From CALZIK01 sp945787635 (GTDB lineage: Bacteria > Acidobacteriota > Thermoanaerobaculia > Multivoradales > JAHEKO01), in contig CAMYNM010000002.1 in NCBI GenBank assembly GCA_947259725.1, forward strand, positions 124,001 through 188,000: a stretch of 64,000 nucleotides of DNA. The letters run 5' to 3'. Every line of letters starts with the position of its first letter. Positions within the stretch are counted from its first letter, which is position 1. Shown in pieces: positions 25,975 through 34,840 of the stretch. The translations under genes and the position numbers were made by a program. Under the pieces are notes generated by a model that saw only the letters and a list, made by a program, of their open reading frames with translations, searched no databases and was not told the origin of the DNA.

Positions 25975-26833
25975 GGCGCGAGTCGGGCGCCTGCCCGGCC
26001 GATTCCCAGGCAATCAGCGCGCGCTTGCGGGCGACACCCCAGCGGTAGTCGCCGATCGCGCCGGTCTTGCGGATCACCCGATGACAGGGGATCAGATAGG
26101 CCACGGGATTCGCTCCGACCACCGATCCCACGGCGCGTGTCGCGCCCGGCCTGCCGGCGGCCTCCGCGACCGCCTGATACGAGGTCACCGCACCGCGGGG
26201 AATCGCTAGCAGCGCCTTCCAGACCGCGAGCTGAAAGTTGGTGCCGGACACCCGCACGAGAATCTCTCCCGCGTCGCCGGGCGGGTCGAAAACGCGCTCG
26301 ACCAGGTCTCCCGTGGCCCGATCGTCACGCCGGATCTCGGCTGCCGGCCAGGCGCGTTCGAGTCTTTCAACCTCGGCGCGCCAGGCGCCGTCGCCCCCTT
26401 CCGTGAACGCCAGCCGCGTGATCCCGCGCTCGCTCGCCGCCAGAAACGCCTGGCCGAACGGGCTCGGGTGCACGCCGAAGACAAGCTCGAGTCCCTCGCC
26501 GCCGCCCTTGTACTCACCCGGGCTCATCGCCTCGAGCTTGACGAAGTGATCGTGCAGCCGGCCCGGCCCAGACAGACCAACCTCGTAGCTCGTCTCGAGC
26601 ACGCTCGCCGACCGATCGAGCAGCTCCTTGGCATGCTCGACCGTCAGGCACTCGAGGAAGCGCTTGGGGCTGACCCCCGCCCAGCGCTTGAAGAGCCGTT
26701 GAGTACGGCCGGGGCTCAGACCGACGGCCGCCGCCACATCCGCCAGCTCGGGTTGCTCCTGGGCACGCTCGGTCAAGAATCCGATCGCGCGCGCGACGCG
26801 CGCAAAGTCAGTGGACTGTTGTGTGGTCATCAT
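25967..26833 (-). CDS. Ada-like protein: AraC-type HTH fused to O6-methylguanine-DNA methyltransferase
   Basis: DNA repair protein that transfers methyl groups from O6-methylguanine to its own cysteine. The 288-residue protein has an AraC-type helix-turn-helix region (about 12-108; LADVAAAVGLSPGRTQRLFKR) followed by a methyltransferase domain (about 118-288) with the active cysteine C250 in IPCHRVIRKTGAIGDY and the DNA-binding GATRAVGSVVGANP. The Ada N-terminal zinc domain that repairs methylphosphotriesters and triggers the activator is missing, so alkylation-dependent self-activation is doubtful. The start is ATG 26833; a second ATG follows immediately. Confidence 0.9.
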   Translation of the reverse strand: MMTTQQSTDFARVARAIGFLTERAQEQPELADVAAAVGLSPGRTQRLFKRWAGVSPKRFLECLTVEHAKELLDRSASVLETSYEVGLSGPGRLHDHFVKLEAMSPGEYKGGGEGLELVFGVHPSPFGQAFLAASERGITRLAFTEGGDGAWRAEVERLERAWPAAEIRRDDRATGDLVERVFDPPGDAGEILVRVSGTNFQLAVWKALLAIPRGAVTSYQAVAEAAGRPGATRAVGSVVGANPVAYLIPCHRVIRKTGAIGDYRWGVARKRALIAWESAGQAPDSRLS

Positions 26834-26840
26834 GCCCAGA

Positions 26841-26846
26841 ACCCTA
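26841..26846 (-). promoter_or_regulatory. TAnnnT element just upstream of the Ada-like start (possible leaderless transcript)
   Basis: On the minus strand TAGGGT ends seven bases before the ATG at 26833, with no Shine-Dalgarno between. It matches only the TAnnnT core of the -10 consensus. Confidence 0.35.
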
Positions 26847-26890
26847 GCGCCCGCCGCTCGATCCGACCACCCGAATCTTGCCCCTTGCGA

Positions 26891-27643
26891 TCACCGCAGA
26901 CCTGCCAGCAGCGCGACCCCCGAAAGCGCGACGACGGCGCAAAGAAACCATCGCACGAACTCGGCCCCTCGCTCGGTCGCAAGCCGGGTCGCCCACCACG
27001 CTCCCGCCATGTTGCCGACGCCGAGGATCAACCCGGGCAACCACGACACCTGATCGTGGCGGATGAAGACGATCAGCGCGAAAACCGTAAAGCAGAGAAC
27101 GATCAACACCTTGATGGCGTTGGCACGAACGAGATCGTATCCGGCTCCCAGGACCAGACAGACGAGCAGGAACACTCCCACTCCGGCCTGGATGAAGCCG
27201 CCGTAAACGCCGACAAAGAACAGGCCGACCCACACCGCCCAGCCAGGGTCGGCCCGCTCCACGTGCCGCCCCACCAGCCAACGCTGCGGCCGAAACGCGA
27301 TCACCGGCAGCAGAAGGAGAAACAGTGCACCGATGACCCGGCGCATGAGCTCTTCGTCCAGATCCACGGCCAGGCGCGCACCCAGGACCGCCCCGATAAC
27401 GGCGGGAATGGCCAACCAGCCGCTCTTGCGAATCTCGAGCACGCCGAAGTCCCGAAAGCGCGAGACCGCGACCACGTTCTGCATCAGGATCGCCAGACGA
27501 TTGGTGCCGTTGGCCACCGTCGGCGGAAGGCCGAGGAAAATCAGAGCGGGGAGCGTGACCAGGGAGCCGCTGCCGGCCAACGTGTTGACGAAGCCGGCGA
27601 TGAACCCGGCGGCGAGCAGCAGTGGGTAGGCATAGGTCGGCAT
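26891..27643 (-). CDS. TauE/SafE-family sulfite exporter-like permease
   Basis: Membrane protein of the TauE/SafE (TSUP) family, which moves sulfite, sulfoacetate or related anions. The 250-residue protein has about eight helices and the paired family motifs AGFVNTLAGSGSLVTLPALIF near the N-terminus and GGFIQAGVGVFLLVCLV in the second half, each with the typical G-N-T-x-A-G-S-G-S and Q-A-G-V-G patterns. The ATG at 27643 is preferred to a GTG at 27658 because the family normally begins close to this hydrophobic segment. Substrate is not evident from the neighbours. Confidence 0.88.
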   Translation of the reverse strand: MPTYAYPLLLAAGFIAGFVNTLAGSGSLVTLPALIFLGLPPTVANGTNRLAILMQNVVAVSRFRDFGVLEIRKSGWLAIPAVIGAVLGARLAVDLDEELMRRVIGALFLLLLPVIAFRPQRWLVGRHVERADPGWAVWVGLFFVGVYGGFIQAGVGVFLLVCLVLGAGYDLVRANAIKVLIVLCFTVFALIVFIRHDQVSWLPGLILGVGNMAGAWWATRLATERGAEFVRWFLCAVVALSGVALLAGLR

Positions 27644-27753
27644 CGCTTCGATCTGCACGGGTGCTACGCTTCGCTCCTTCGCGAAGTCTACCTTCGGTGA
27701 ACCGGCCTGTAGCCGGCACCCAACGACGACCAGACAACAGAGGAGCTCGAACG

Positions 27754-28308
27754 ATGGCCAGTGGAGCAGCAGGAACCGGATCGGCGTGGCTGATCTTCGC
27801 CTTGATGACGGTTGCGACCTGGGGTCTCTACGGCCTCTTCTTGCACCAGGGCCAGACCTCGATGGCCGATCCCGAGATGGGCCGCTACAAGGCGTTTCTC
27901 TTCGTCGGTGTCGCTTACTTCATCACCGCTGTGGTCGGACCGCTCGTGATCCTGGGTAGCAGCGGAGCCAATTGGAACTTCCCGGTCGGCGGCATGACCT
28001 GGTCGCTTCTGGCCGGCCTGGTCGGCGCGGCCGGCGCATTCTGCGTGCTTCTAGCCTTCGGAGCAGGCGGCCGGCCGGCGGTCGTCATGTCGATTATCTT
28101 CGCGGGCGCACCGGTGGTGAACGCGATCGTCGCTCTGCTCTGGCATCCGCCGGCCGGGGGCTTTGGCGCCCTTCGTTGGCAGTTTCTGACCGGCATCCTG
28201 CTTGCGGCGCTCGGCGGCTTCATGGTCACGAAGTACAAGCCCGCGCCCGGCCCGGGGTCCCATGCCCAGCCGGGGTCGCCTGCGGCGACCGTCACCAAGG
28301 CCCACTGA
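27754..28308 (+). CDS. small membrane protein, possibly DMT-like
   Basis: A 184-residue protein with five hydrophobic helices (about 12-30, 46-66, 78-102, 108-128, 138-155) and a disordered Pro/Gly/His-rich tail. The half-size helix bundle and the AWLIFALMTVATWGLYGLFL start recall drug/metabolite (EamA) transporters, but the match is weak and I do not assign a function. ATG 27754 has GAGG eight bases upstream, which fixes the start against the longer frame. It is convergent with the YjbQ gene, 23 bases away. Confidence 0.7.
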   Translation: MASGAAGTGSAWLIFALMTVATWGLYGLFLHQGQTSMADPEMGRYKAFLFVGVAYFITAVVGPLVILGSSGANWNFPVGGMTWSLLAGLVGAAGAFCVLLAFGAGGRPAVVMSIIFAGAPVVNAIVALLWHPPAGGFGALRWQFLTGILLAALGGFMVTKYKPAPGPGSHAQPGSPAATVTKAH

Positions 28309-28331
28309 GGCGATCGCTTGGCGGACCGTCT

Positions 28332-28742
28332 CTATTCGAGCAGGAGCCCCACAAGCGCCCGCTCGCGGGAACGATTGTCGAAATTGAAGACCGCGATCTG
28401 CTGCCACGTGCCGAGCACCAGCGCTCCGGAGCGAATCGGAACCGTCAGGGAGGTTCCGATCAGCGCCGAGCGCAGATGCGAGAAGCCGTTGCCATCGTGC
28501 CAGCGCTCGTTGTGCCGATAGCGGCCTTCTACCGGGGCAATCTTCTCGAGCGCCCGCTCGAGATCCGCGAGCGCGCCCGGCTCGTATTCGATCGTCGTGA
28601 TGCCGCCGGTCGAGCCGACGACCTGAAGGCTCAAGATTCCTACGTCGGCCTCGGCTTCGGCAACCCACCCGGCCGCCAAGGAGGTGACGTCGGCGTGCCC
28701 AAAAGCCGCCTCGAGCCGAAAGGTCGCTTCGAATTCCTTCAC
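28332..28742 (-). CDS. YjbQ/UPF0047 family protein (secondary thiamine-phosphate synthase-type)
   Basis: A 136-residue member of the UPF0047/YjbQ family: GITTIEYEPGALADLERAL, then YRHNERWHDGNGFSHLRSAL, then SGALVLGTWQQIAVFNFDNRS. These histidine and aspartate motifs form the conserved active-site-like cluster. Some members have weak thiamine-phosphate synthase activity, but the physiological role is not settled. The start is GTG 28742, which overlaps the stop of the alcohol dehydrogenase by four bases (GTGA), implying translational coupling. Confidence 0.92.
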   Translation of the reverse strand: MKEFEATFRLEAAFGHADVTSLAAGWVAEAEADVGILSLQVVGSTGGITTIEYEPGALADLERALEKIAPVEGRYRHNERWHDGNGFSHLRSALIGTSLTVPIRSGALVLGTWQQIAVFNFDNRSRERALVGLLLE

Positions 28743-29767
28743 GGCACCAGCAGCACCTTGACGCAACCGTCCTCGCGCCGGTCAAAACGGCGGTAGGCCT
28801 CCCGAGCGTTGTCGAGAACCTCGCGGTCGGTGACGATGCGGGTCAGGTCGTCGGCCGCGCCACCCGCCAACTCCAGAGCTTCTTCCAGGTAGGCGCGCAC
28901 GGAGCAGCGCCCGGCGCGGTAGGTGAGGTTCTTGTCATACGCCTCGCCTGGCGAGAAGGCGAAACGGGCCTCGGTGTGCACTCCGGCCGCGGCGATCGTG
29001 CCGCCGGGGCGAACCAGGTCCACGGCCAGGCGGGTGGCTTCGGGCGAACCGACCATCTCGAGCACGCAGTCGAGACCGCTTCCCACAAGCTCCTCGCGAG
29101 CTTCTTCGATCCCCAGTGCACGAGCCCCCAGCTCGTCGGCCAGCCGGCGGCGCTCGGCCACCGGATCGACCGCAAAGACGCGCTGCGCTCCGCGATGAAG
29201 CGAGGCCGAGACCGCCATCAACCCCACCGGACCGCAGCCCAGGACCGCAGCCGTCGAGCCCGGAACGACCCCAGCCAGGTCGGCCGCGAAGAGGCCGGTC
29301 GCGAGAATGTCGCCGGCAAACAGAGCAGCTTCGACCGGAGTGTCCTCAGGAACCTTGCCGAGCGTGGCGTCGGCCAGGGGCACGCGCACGAAGGCCGCCT
29401 GCCCCCCGTGGAGGCCGCGTCCGTTCTCGATCCATCCGAAAAGCTGACCCCGTACGCAACGTGCCGTCAGCCCGATCCGGCAGGAGGAGCACTCTCCGCA
29501 ATTGGTGCTGAAGGGAGCGACCACCCGGTCGCCCACCCTCCAGGAGCGGACTTCGCGGCCGATCTCCACCACCGAGCCGACGAACTCGTGTCCCATGACC
29601 GTCCCCGCCTCGATACCCACCTCCCGGCCGCGGTACGGGTGGAGGTCGGATCCGCATATGGCGGACAGCTCGACTTCCACAATGACGTCCCCCGGCGCCT
29701 CGAGCTCGGGATCGGCAACGTCCTCGACCCGGACGTCGAACGGCGCCCGAAACACCACGGCCCTCAC
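28739..29767 (-). CDS. zinc-dependent medium-chain alcohol dehydrogenase
   Basis: NAD(P)-dependent oxidoreductase of the MDR superfamily. The 342-residue protein has the catalytic zinc ligands C38 in AICGSDLHPY, the GHEFVG histidine-glutamate pair and D/E further on, the four-cysteine structural zinc lobe (CGECSSCRIGLTARC), and a Rossmann motif AVLGCGPVGLMA. The order and the glycine-rich loop resemble threonine/sorbitol-type dehydrogenases. Substrate is unknown. The start is GTG 29767 with GAGG eight bases upstream. It is divergent from the beta-propeller cluster, with 157 bases between. Confidence 0.92.
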   Translation of the reverse strand: MRAVVFRAPFDVRVEDVADPELEAPGDVIVEVELSAICGSDLHPYRGREVGIEAGTVMGHEFVGSVVEIGREVRSWRVGDRVVAPFSTNCGECSSCRIGLTARCVRGQLFGWIENGRGLHGGQAAFVRVPLADATLGKVPEDTPVEAALFAGDILATGLFAADLAGVVPGSTAAVLGCGPVGLMAVSASLHRGAQRVFAVDPVAERRRLADELGARALGIEEAREELVGSGLDCVLEMVGSPEATRLAVDLVRPGGTIAAAGVHTEARFAFSPGEAYDKNLTYRAGRCSVRAYLEEALELAGGAADDLTRIVTDREVLDNAREAYRRFDRREDGCVKVLLVP

Positions 29768-29826
29768 GATTCGAACCTCAGGTCGCCCACCTCACTGGCC
29801 GATTATCGCGCAGGCACAGCACTCTC

Positions 29827-29840
29827 GGCGCGCGCGCGCC
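29827..29840. other. 14-bp alternating GC palindrome
   Basis: GGCGCGCGCGCGCC is perfectly self-complementary and alternates G and C. It lies in the 157-base divergent region upstream of the cluster at 29925. It could be an operator-like or Z-DNA-prone tract, or simply a chance GC-rich run. Confidence 0.3.
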
Positions 29841-29924
29841 GCGATCGGTTTCGATAACATGGCTGCTCGCGACGGCATGCGGCCTGCACCCGTCGTGCTC
29901 AATCTGAAGCGAGGGAATCCCGAT

Positions 29925-32216
29925 ATGCCGATGAAAGCTGCTCTGAATATCTGTCTTCAAAGGGGCGCCTGGGGGCTCGTGATGCTGTTTGCGACGCTCG
30001 GCTGTGCCACGACGGCACCGATGAGTGACTCTCCTGACGCGACCCGCGCATCCGCGATGGCACAACCCACGCCGTCCGACTCGATGCCCGCCCACGGGGC
30101 CGAGTGGACCAGCTGGCGCGGCCCCTTCCGAACCGGCGTCTCGCACGAGACCGGCCTGATCTCGTCCTGGTCGCAAGACGGCGAGGATCTTCTGTGGAGA
30201 ATGCCCTGGGTCGGCCGCTCGACCCCGGTAGTCGTGGGCGACCGCGTGTGCGCCAACGGCAGAATCGGCGAAGACAAGCTGCGCCAGGAAGTCGTGGCGT
30301 GCTTCGACGTGGCGACCGGCGAGCAGCTCTGGGAGCACCGCTTCAACGTTTATCACACGTCCGTGCCCTGGACGCGGGTGGGCTGGGCGCATCTCGAAGC
30401 CGATCCCGAAACCGGCTATCTCTACGTTCAGGGCGTCGGCGGAATCTTTCTGTGCGTCGACAGTACCGACGGCAGGGTGATCTGGTCACGCCGGCTGATC
30501 GAGGAATACGGGTTCATGGAGGGTTACGGCGGCCGAACCCAGACGCCGTTCGTCGACGGCTCGAAGATCATCGTCACGTTCTCGAACACCTCCTGGGGGC
30601 CCCAGGGGAAACCGGTGCATCGCTTCTTCGCCTTCGACAAGCTCACCGGCGAGCAGCTCTGGGTCTCACAGCCGGCGGAATCTCAGGATGACAAGAACAC
30701 CCAGTCGACACCGAGCGTGATGTGGGTCGGCGACAAGCGTCTGATCGTCGCCGGCAACGGCGGCGGCGGCATCTACGCGGTGGAAGCCGAGACCGGAGAG
30801 GTGGTGTGGGGTTTCGAGCTTTCGAAGCGGGGCATCAACTCGTCGGTCGTCGTCGACGGCACCCGGGTCTTTGTCTCCCACAGCGAAGAGAACATCGACG
30901 AGCCGACCATGGGGCGGGTCGTGGCGATCGACGGCACCGGCACGGGCGACGTCACCAAGACTCACGAGATCTGGCGATCGCCGATCTCGGCGGGTTTCAC
31001 CACCGCCGCCTACCGCGACGGCATCCTCTACGTCATCGACAATTCCGCCAATCTCTATGCGCTCGACGCCGACACCGGCGAGCAGCTCTGGGAGGTCAAC
31101 GTCGGCCGCGTCGGCAAAGGCTCTCCGGTGTGGGCCGATGGCAAGCTGTACGTCACCGAGGTCAATGGTCGAGTGGTGATCGTCGAGGCCGGCCCTGACG
31201 GCGGAGAGATCCTCGACGAGGAAGAGATCACAATGCCCGAAGGTCGCGCCGCCGAGATTTATGGCTCGGTAGCGATCGCCAAGGGTCGCATCTTCTTCAC
31301 CACCGAAGAAGGCCTCTACGCGATCGGCAGGCCGAGTCCCGCTCCGGCCGCCGCGGTCTCGAGCTCGCCGGTTCAGGCTGGAGAAGGACAACCCGCTCGG
31401 CTGCGAGTGGTTCCGGCCGAGGTGATCCTGCGCTCGGACGACAGCGCCGACTTTCGCGCGCTCGCCTTCGACGCCAACGGCAATCCGCTCGGCGAGCGCG
31501 AAGCCACCTGGAGCCTCGCCGGCCTCGCCGGCTCGGTCGACGCCGAGGGCGTCTACAGCGCCGATCCGAACGCCGCGTCCGGCATCGGCATGGTAGTCGC
31601 CAGGCTCGGCGACCTCGAGGCCCGCGGCCGGGTGAGGGTGCTGCGGTACCTCCCGCTTGGAGAAGACTTCGAATCGACCGAGCCCGGCTCGCGCCCGCCG
31701 TACATGATGGCCTACCTCGCCCGCTGGGCGGTCGAGGACCTCGACGGCAATCGGGTGCTCGCCAAAGGGCCGTCACCGGTTCAGATCCACCGCCACATCA
31801 CTTTCCTGGGCCACCCCGACGAGACCGACTACACGATCGAGAGCGATCTCAGGGGCACCAAGGACCGGCGTCGAATGCCGGACCTCGGGCTCATCAACTC
31901 GGGCTACACCTTCGAGCTTTTGGGCGACCACCAGCGCATCCAGATCCGCTCCTGGCAGGCCGGGCTGCGCATGATGGTGCAGGAGAGCTTCGCCTGGGAT
32001 CCGGACGTCTGGTACCGCATGAAGTTCGAGGTGCGCGAACAGGACGGAGAGGCCCTCGTGCGCGGCAAAGTCTGGCCGCGCGGGGAAGCCGAACCGGCCG
32101 AGTGGTCGCTTTCGACCACCGATCCGCTCCCGATCAGCTTGGGCGCTCCCGGCCTCTCCGCTTTTTCGCCGACCCCACTCTACTTCGACAACATCCGCGT
32201 CATGAGGAACAACTGA
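29925..32216 (+). CDS. lipoprotein with PQQ-type beta-propeller, Ig-like and jelly-roll domains
   Basis: The 763-residue protein begins with a lipoprotein signal (lipobox ATLGC near residue 27). Beta-propeller blades with the PQQ-repeat form follow (about 75-450), repeating patterns such as FDVATGEQLWEHRF, FDKLTGEQLWVSQ, VEAETGEVVWGF and LDADTGEQLWEVN. A predicted bacterial Ig-like domain (about 485-575; AEVILRSDDSADFRALAFDA) and a C-terminal jelly-roll-like domain (about 580-763) complete it. PQQ-type propellers may bind PQQ or only proteins or sugars; no quinoprotein dehydrogenase active-site set is visible. ATG 29925 has GAGGG nine bases upstream. It leads the cluster and is followed two bases after its stop by a second propeller gene. 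Confidence 0.83.
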   Translation: MPMKAALNICLQRGAWGLVMLFATLGCATTAPMSDSPDATRASAMAQPTPSDSMPAHGAEWTSWRGPFRTGVSHETGLISSWSQDGEDLLWRMPWVGRSTPVVVGDRVCANGRIGEDKLRQEVVACFDVATGEQLWEHRFNVYHTSVPWTRVGWAHLEADPETGYLYVQGVGGIFLCVDSTDGRVIWSRRLIEEYGFMEGYGGRTQTPFVDGSKIIVTFSNTSWGPQGKPVHRFFAFDKLTGEQLWVSQPAESQDDKNTQSTPSVMWVGDKRLIVAGNGGGGIYAVEAETGEVVWGFELSKRGINSSVVVDGTRVFVSHSEENIDEPTMGRVVAIDGTGTGDVTKTHEIWRSPISAGFTTAAYRDGILYVIDNSANLYALDADTGEQLWEVNVGRVGKGSPVWADGKLYVTEVNGRVVIVEAGPDGGEILDEEEITMPEGRAAEIYGSVAIAKGRIFFTTEEGLYAIGRPSPAPAAAVSSSPVQAGEGQPARLRVVPAEVILRSDDSADFRALAFDANGNPLGEREATWSLAGLAGSVDAEGVYSADPNAASGIGMVVARLGDLEARGRVRVLRYLPLGEDFESTEPGSRPPYMMAYLARWAVEDLDGNRVLAKGPSPVQIHRHITFLGHPDETDYTIESDLRGTKDRRRMPDLGLINSGYTFELLGDHQRIQIRSWQAGLRMMVQESFAWDPDVWYRMKFEVREQDGEALVRGKVWPRGEAEPAEWSLSTTDPLPISLGAPGLSAFSPTPLYFDNIRVMRNN

Positions 32217-32218
32217 CC

Positions 32219-33718
32219 ATGCACAAACTTTCCAGCATCACATCTCTGGCCGCCGTCTTGGCGCTCGGCCTTCTGCCGGGAGCGCTGGCGGCTGCTCCCG
32301 ACGACCACGTCGCCATGTTCGGCGGCACGCCCTCGCGCAACATGATCTCGACCGAGACCGGATTGCCCAGCTCGTGGAATCTCTCGTCCGGCGAAAACGT
32401 GCTCTGGCGCCAACCGCTCGGCACCCAGAGCTACGGAGGTCCGGTGGTCGCAGGCGGCAAGATCTTCGTCGGCACCAACAACGAGAGCCTCCGCAATCCC
32501 AAGCTCACCGGAGACCGCGGCAACGTCATGGCCTTCGACGCCATGACCGGCGAGTTCCTCTGGCAATCCGCGCACGGCAAGCTCTCCGCCGGTCGAGTCC
32601 ACGACTGGCCTCTCCAGGGAGTCTGCTCGGCGCCCTACGTCGAAGGCGATCGGCTCTACTATGTTTCCAACCGCGCCGAGCTCATCGCGGCGGACACCGA
32701 AGGCTTTCTCGACGACGAAAACGACGGCCCGGTTACCGACGAGGCCAACGCCAGCAAGATCGACGAGGACGTGATCTGGCGGCTCGACATGATCGAGGAG
32801 CTGACCGTCTTCCCTCACAACCTGGCGGTGGGCAGCGCCCTCGCGGTCGGCGATCTCCTCTATCTGGTCACCGGCAACGGCGTCGACGAGGGGCACATCA
32901 ACGTCACCTCGGTCCGCGCCCCGAGCTTCGTCGCGGTGAACAAGAAGACCGGCAAGGTAGTCTGGGAGTCGGACCTGCCCGGCGAGAGCATCCTCCACGG
33001 CTCTTGGTCGAACCCGGCCTACGGGGTGATCGGCGGCAAGGGCCAAGTGGTCTTTCCCGGCGGCGACGGCGTACTCTATTCGCTGGACCCGAAAACCGGC
33101 GCCTTGATCTGGAAATTCAACGCCAATCCAAAGGAATCGGTGTGGGAGCTCGGCGGCTCGGGCACCAAGAACAACATCATCTCGACGCCGGTGATCTACA
33201 AAGACCGCGTCTACATCGGCGTCGGTCAGGATCCCGAGCACGGCGAGGCGCCCGGGCACTTCTGGGTGATCGACGCCACCGGCACCGGCGACATCACCGA
33301 GACCGGGGTTGTCTGGCACCGCGGCGGGACCGACTTCAACCGCACGATGTCGACCGCAGCGATCGCCGACGGCATCGTCTACATCTCGGATCTTTCCGGT
33401 TTTCTCTACGCCCTCGACGCTGAAACCGGCGAGCACTTCTGGACCTACGACGTCTTCGCCGCGATCTGGGGCTCGGCCTTCGTCGCCGACGGCAAGGTCT
33501 ACATCGGCGACGAGGACGGCGACGTGGCGATCCTCAAGGCCGGCAAAGGCAAGGCCGGCGAGCCCGAGCTGCTCGAGGAGATCAACATGGGTGCTGCCGT
33601 CTATACGACTCCCTTGGCCAAGAACGGCGTGCTGTACATCGCCAGCCGCAACAAGCTCTTCGCCCTGAAGCAGGGAGCGAGAGAGAAGACCCCTCCCGGC
33701 GAAACGGCCGCGGAGTAA
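32219..33718 (+). CDS. exported PQQ-type beta-propeller protein
   Basis: The 499-residue product has a signal peptide (1-25, cleavage near ALAAAP) and a beta-propeller (about 28-490) with blades such as FDAMTGEFLWQS, VNKKTGKVVWESD, LDPKTGALIWKF and LDAETGEHFWTYD. It starts after a DDHVAMFGGTPSRNM segment with the W-x-R-Q pattern typical of bacterial propellers in this family. It may bind a ligand, PQQ or a partner protein. The ATG is two bases after the preceding stop and a GAGGA lies upstream, so the two are co-translated. The next gene is nine bases downstream. Confidence 0.85.
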   Translation: MHKLSSITSLAAVLALGLLPGALAAAPDDHVAMFGGTPSRNMISTETGLPSSWNLSSGENVLWRQPLGTQSYGGPVVAGGKIFVGTNNESLRNPKLTGDRGNVMAFDAMTGEFLWQSAHGKLSAGRVHDWPLQGVCSAPYVEGDRLYYVSNRAELIAADTEGFLDDENDGPVTDEANASKIDEDVIWRLDMIEELTVFPHNLAVGSALAVGDLLYLVTGNGVDEGHINVTSVRAPSFVAVNKKTGKVVWESDLPGESILHGSWSNPAYGVIGGKGQVVFPGGDGVLYSLDPKTGALIWKFNANPKESVWELGGSGTKNNIISTPVIYKDRVYIGVGQDPEHGEAPGHFWVIDATGTGDITETGVVWHRGGTDFNRTMSTAAIADGIVYISDLSGFLYALDAETGEHFWTYDVFAAIWGSAFVADGKVYIGDEDGDVAILKAGKGKAGEPELLEEINMGAAVYTTPLAKNGVLYIASRNKLFALKQGAREKTPPGETAAE

Positions 33719-33727
33719 GACCGTCCG

Positions 33728-34822
33728 ATGAACGTCGCCACCGAAGGCCGGCTCACGCAGCGAGCCCGTGACGCGCGAGCGGCGCTCGACGCCCACGTGC
33801 GCGAGATCGTCGCCTGGCACTTCTCGCCGGAAACCGGAAGCCCCTTCTGGCTCGACTACGCCAGCAAGCTCTCCTTCGACCCTCGCGAGAAGGTCCGAAG
33901 CTACGACGACCTCAAGCACCTGGGTCATTTCGAAGACGAGTGGCTCCGGGGAGGACCGGTGCGGCGCTGGCTGCCCAAAGGCTTCGAAGGCGAGCCGCTT
34001 GCGGTGTTCGAGACCGGCGGCTCGACCGGGCTGCCTAAGAGCCGGCTCAATATCCACGACTACCGGATCGACTATTCGCAGTTCAGCGAAACGCTTTCCG
34101 ACCAGACCTTCCCAAAGGGCTCGGACTGGCTGATGCTCGGGCCATCGGGGCCGAGACGCCTCCGGCTCGCGATCGAGCATCTGGCGCAGGTTCGGGGTGG
34201 CATCGCGTTTCACGTCGACCTCGATCCGCGGTGGGTCAACAAGCTGATCAAGGCCGGCAAGCACCAGGAAATGGAAGCCTACAAGGAGCACGTCGTCGAC
34301 CAGGGCTTGAAGATCCTCCGGGGCCACGGCAACGTCAAGTGCCTGTTCACCACGCCCAAGCTGCTCGAAGCGCTGTGCGAGAAGATCTCGGTCGCCAAGG
34401 CCGGGATCACCGGCATCTTCTGCGGTGGCACCGAAATGAACGCCCAGTTCCACCGCTTCGCGCGCGAAGAATTGGTGCCGGGAGTGGATTTTGTGCCCAC
34501 CTACGGCAACACCCTGATGGGGCTGGCCTGCTCGAAGCCGTTCGACGCCGAGGCCAGGGACTACACGATCACCTACTATCCGCCCCATCCCCGCGCGGTC
34601 CTCGACCTCGTCGATCCCGACGACCCGGAGCGGGTGGTCGAATACGGCGAGACCGGCCGGGTGATGCTCACGACCTTGACCAAAGATTTCTTCATGCCTC
34701 GCTTTCTGGAGCGCGACGAAGGCGAGCGCACCGAGCCGATCGATCCCTATCCGTGGGATGGCGTCTCGAATCTGCGCCTGTTCACCCGGTTCGAGGAATC
34801 CGTGGTCGTCGGCGTGTACTAG
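33728..34822 (+). CDS. LuxE-sized acyl-adenylating enzyme (PaaK/AMP-binding family)
   Basis: Predicted carboxylate-activating enzyme. The 364-residue protein has the AMP-binding P-loop FETGGSTGLPKSRLN (96-106 core) and later GGTEMNAQFHRF, VPTYGNTLMG and GETGRVML, which correspond to the adenylation motifs of PaaK and LuxE. It lacks most of the mobile C-terminal domain of PaaK, matching the size of LuxE (acyl-protein synthetase). In LuxE the acyl group is moved from acyl-AMP to a cysteine of the enzyme and then to LuxC. Here it is followed by a LuxC-like protein, so an acid-reductase partnership is inferred. Substrate is unknown. No Shine-Dalgarno is obvious; the gap to the previous gene is nine bases. 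Confidence 0.83.
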   Translation: MNVATEGRLTQRARDARAALDAHVREIVAWHFSPETGSPFWLDYASKLSFDPREKVRSYDDLKHLGHFEDEWLRGGPVRRWLPKGFEGEPLAVFETGGSTGLPKSRLNIHDYRIDYSQFSETLSDQTFPKGSDWLMLGPSGPRRLRLAIEHLAQVRGGIAFHVDLDPRWVNKLIKAGKHQEMEAYKEHVVDQGLKILRGHGNVKCLFTTPKLLEALCEKISVAKAGITGIFCGGTEMNAQFHRFAREELVPGVDFVPTYGNTLMGLACSKPFDAEARDYTITYYPPHPRAVLDLVDPDDPERVVEYGETGRVMLTTLTKDFFMPRFLERDEGERTEPIDPYPWDGVSNLRLFTRFEESVVVGVY

Positions 34823-34840
34823 AAAAGGGAAGCGCGCATC

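Noticed and set aside
29827..29840. Alternating GC palindrome as a regulator binding site
   Set aside because: No second copy, no known operator match and no nearby regulator gene; it stays a low-confidence feature.
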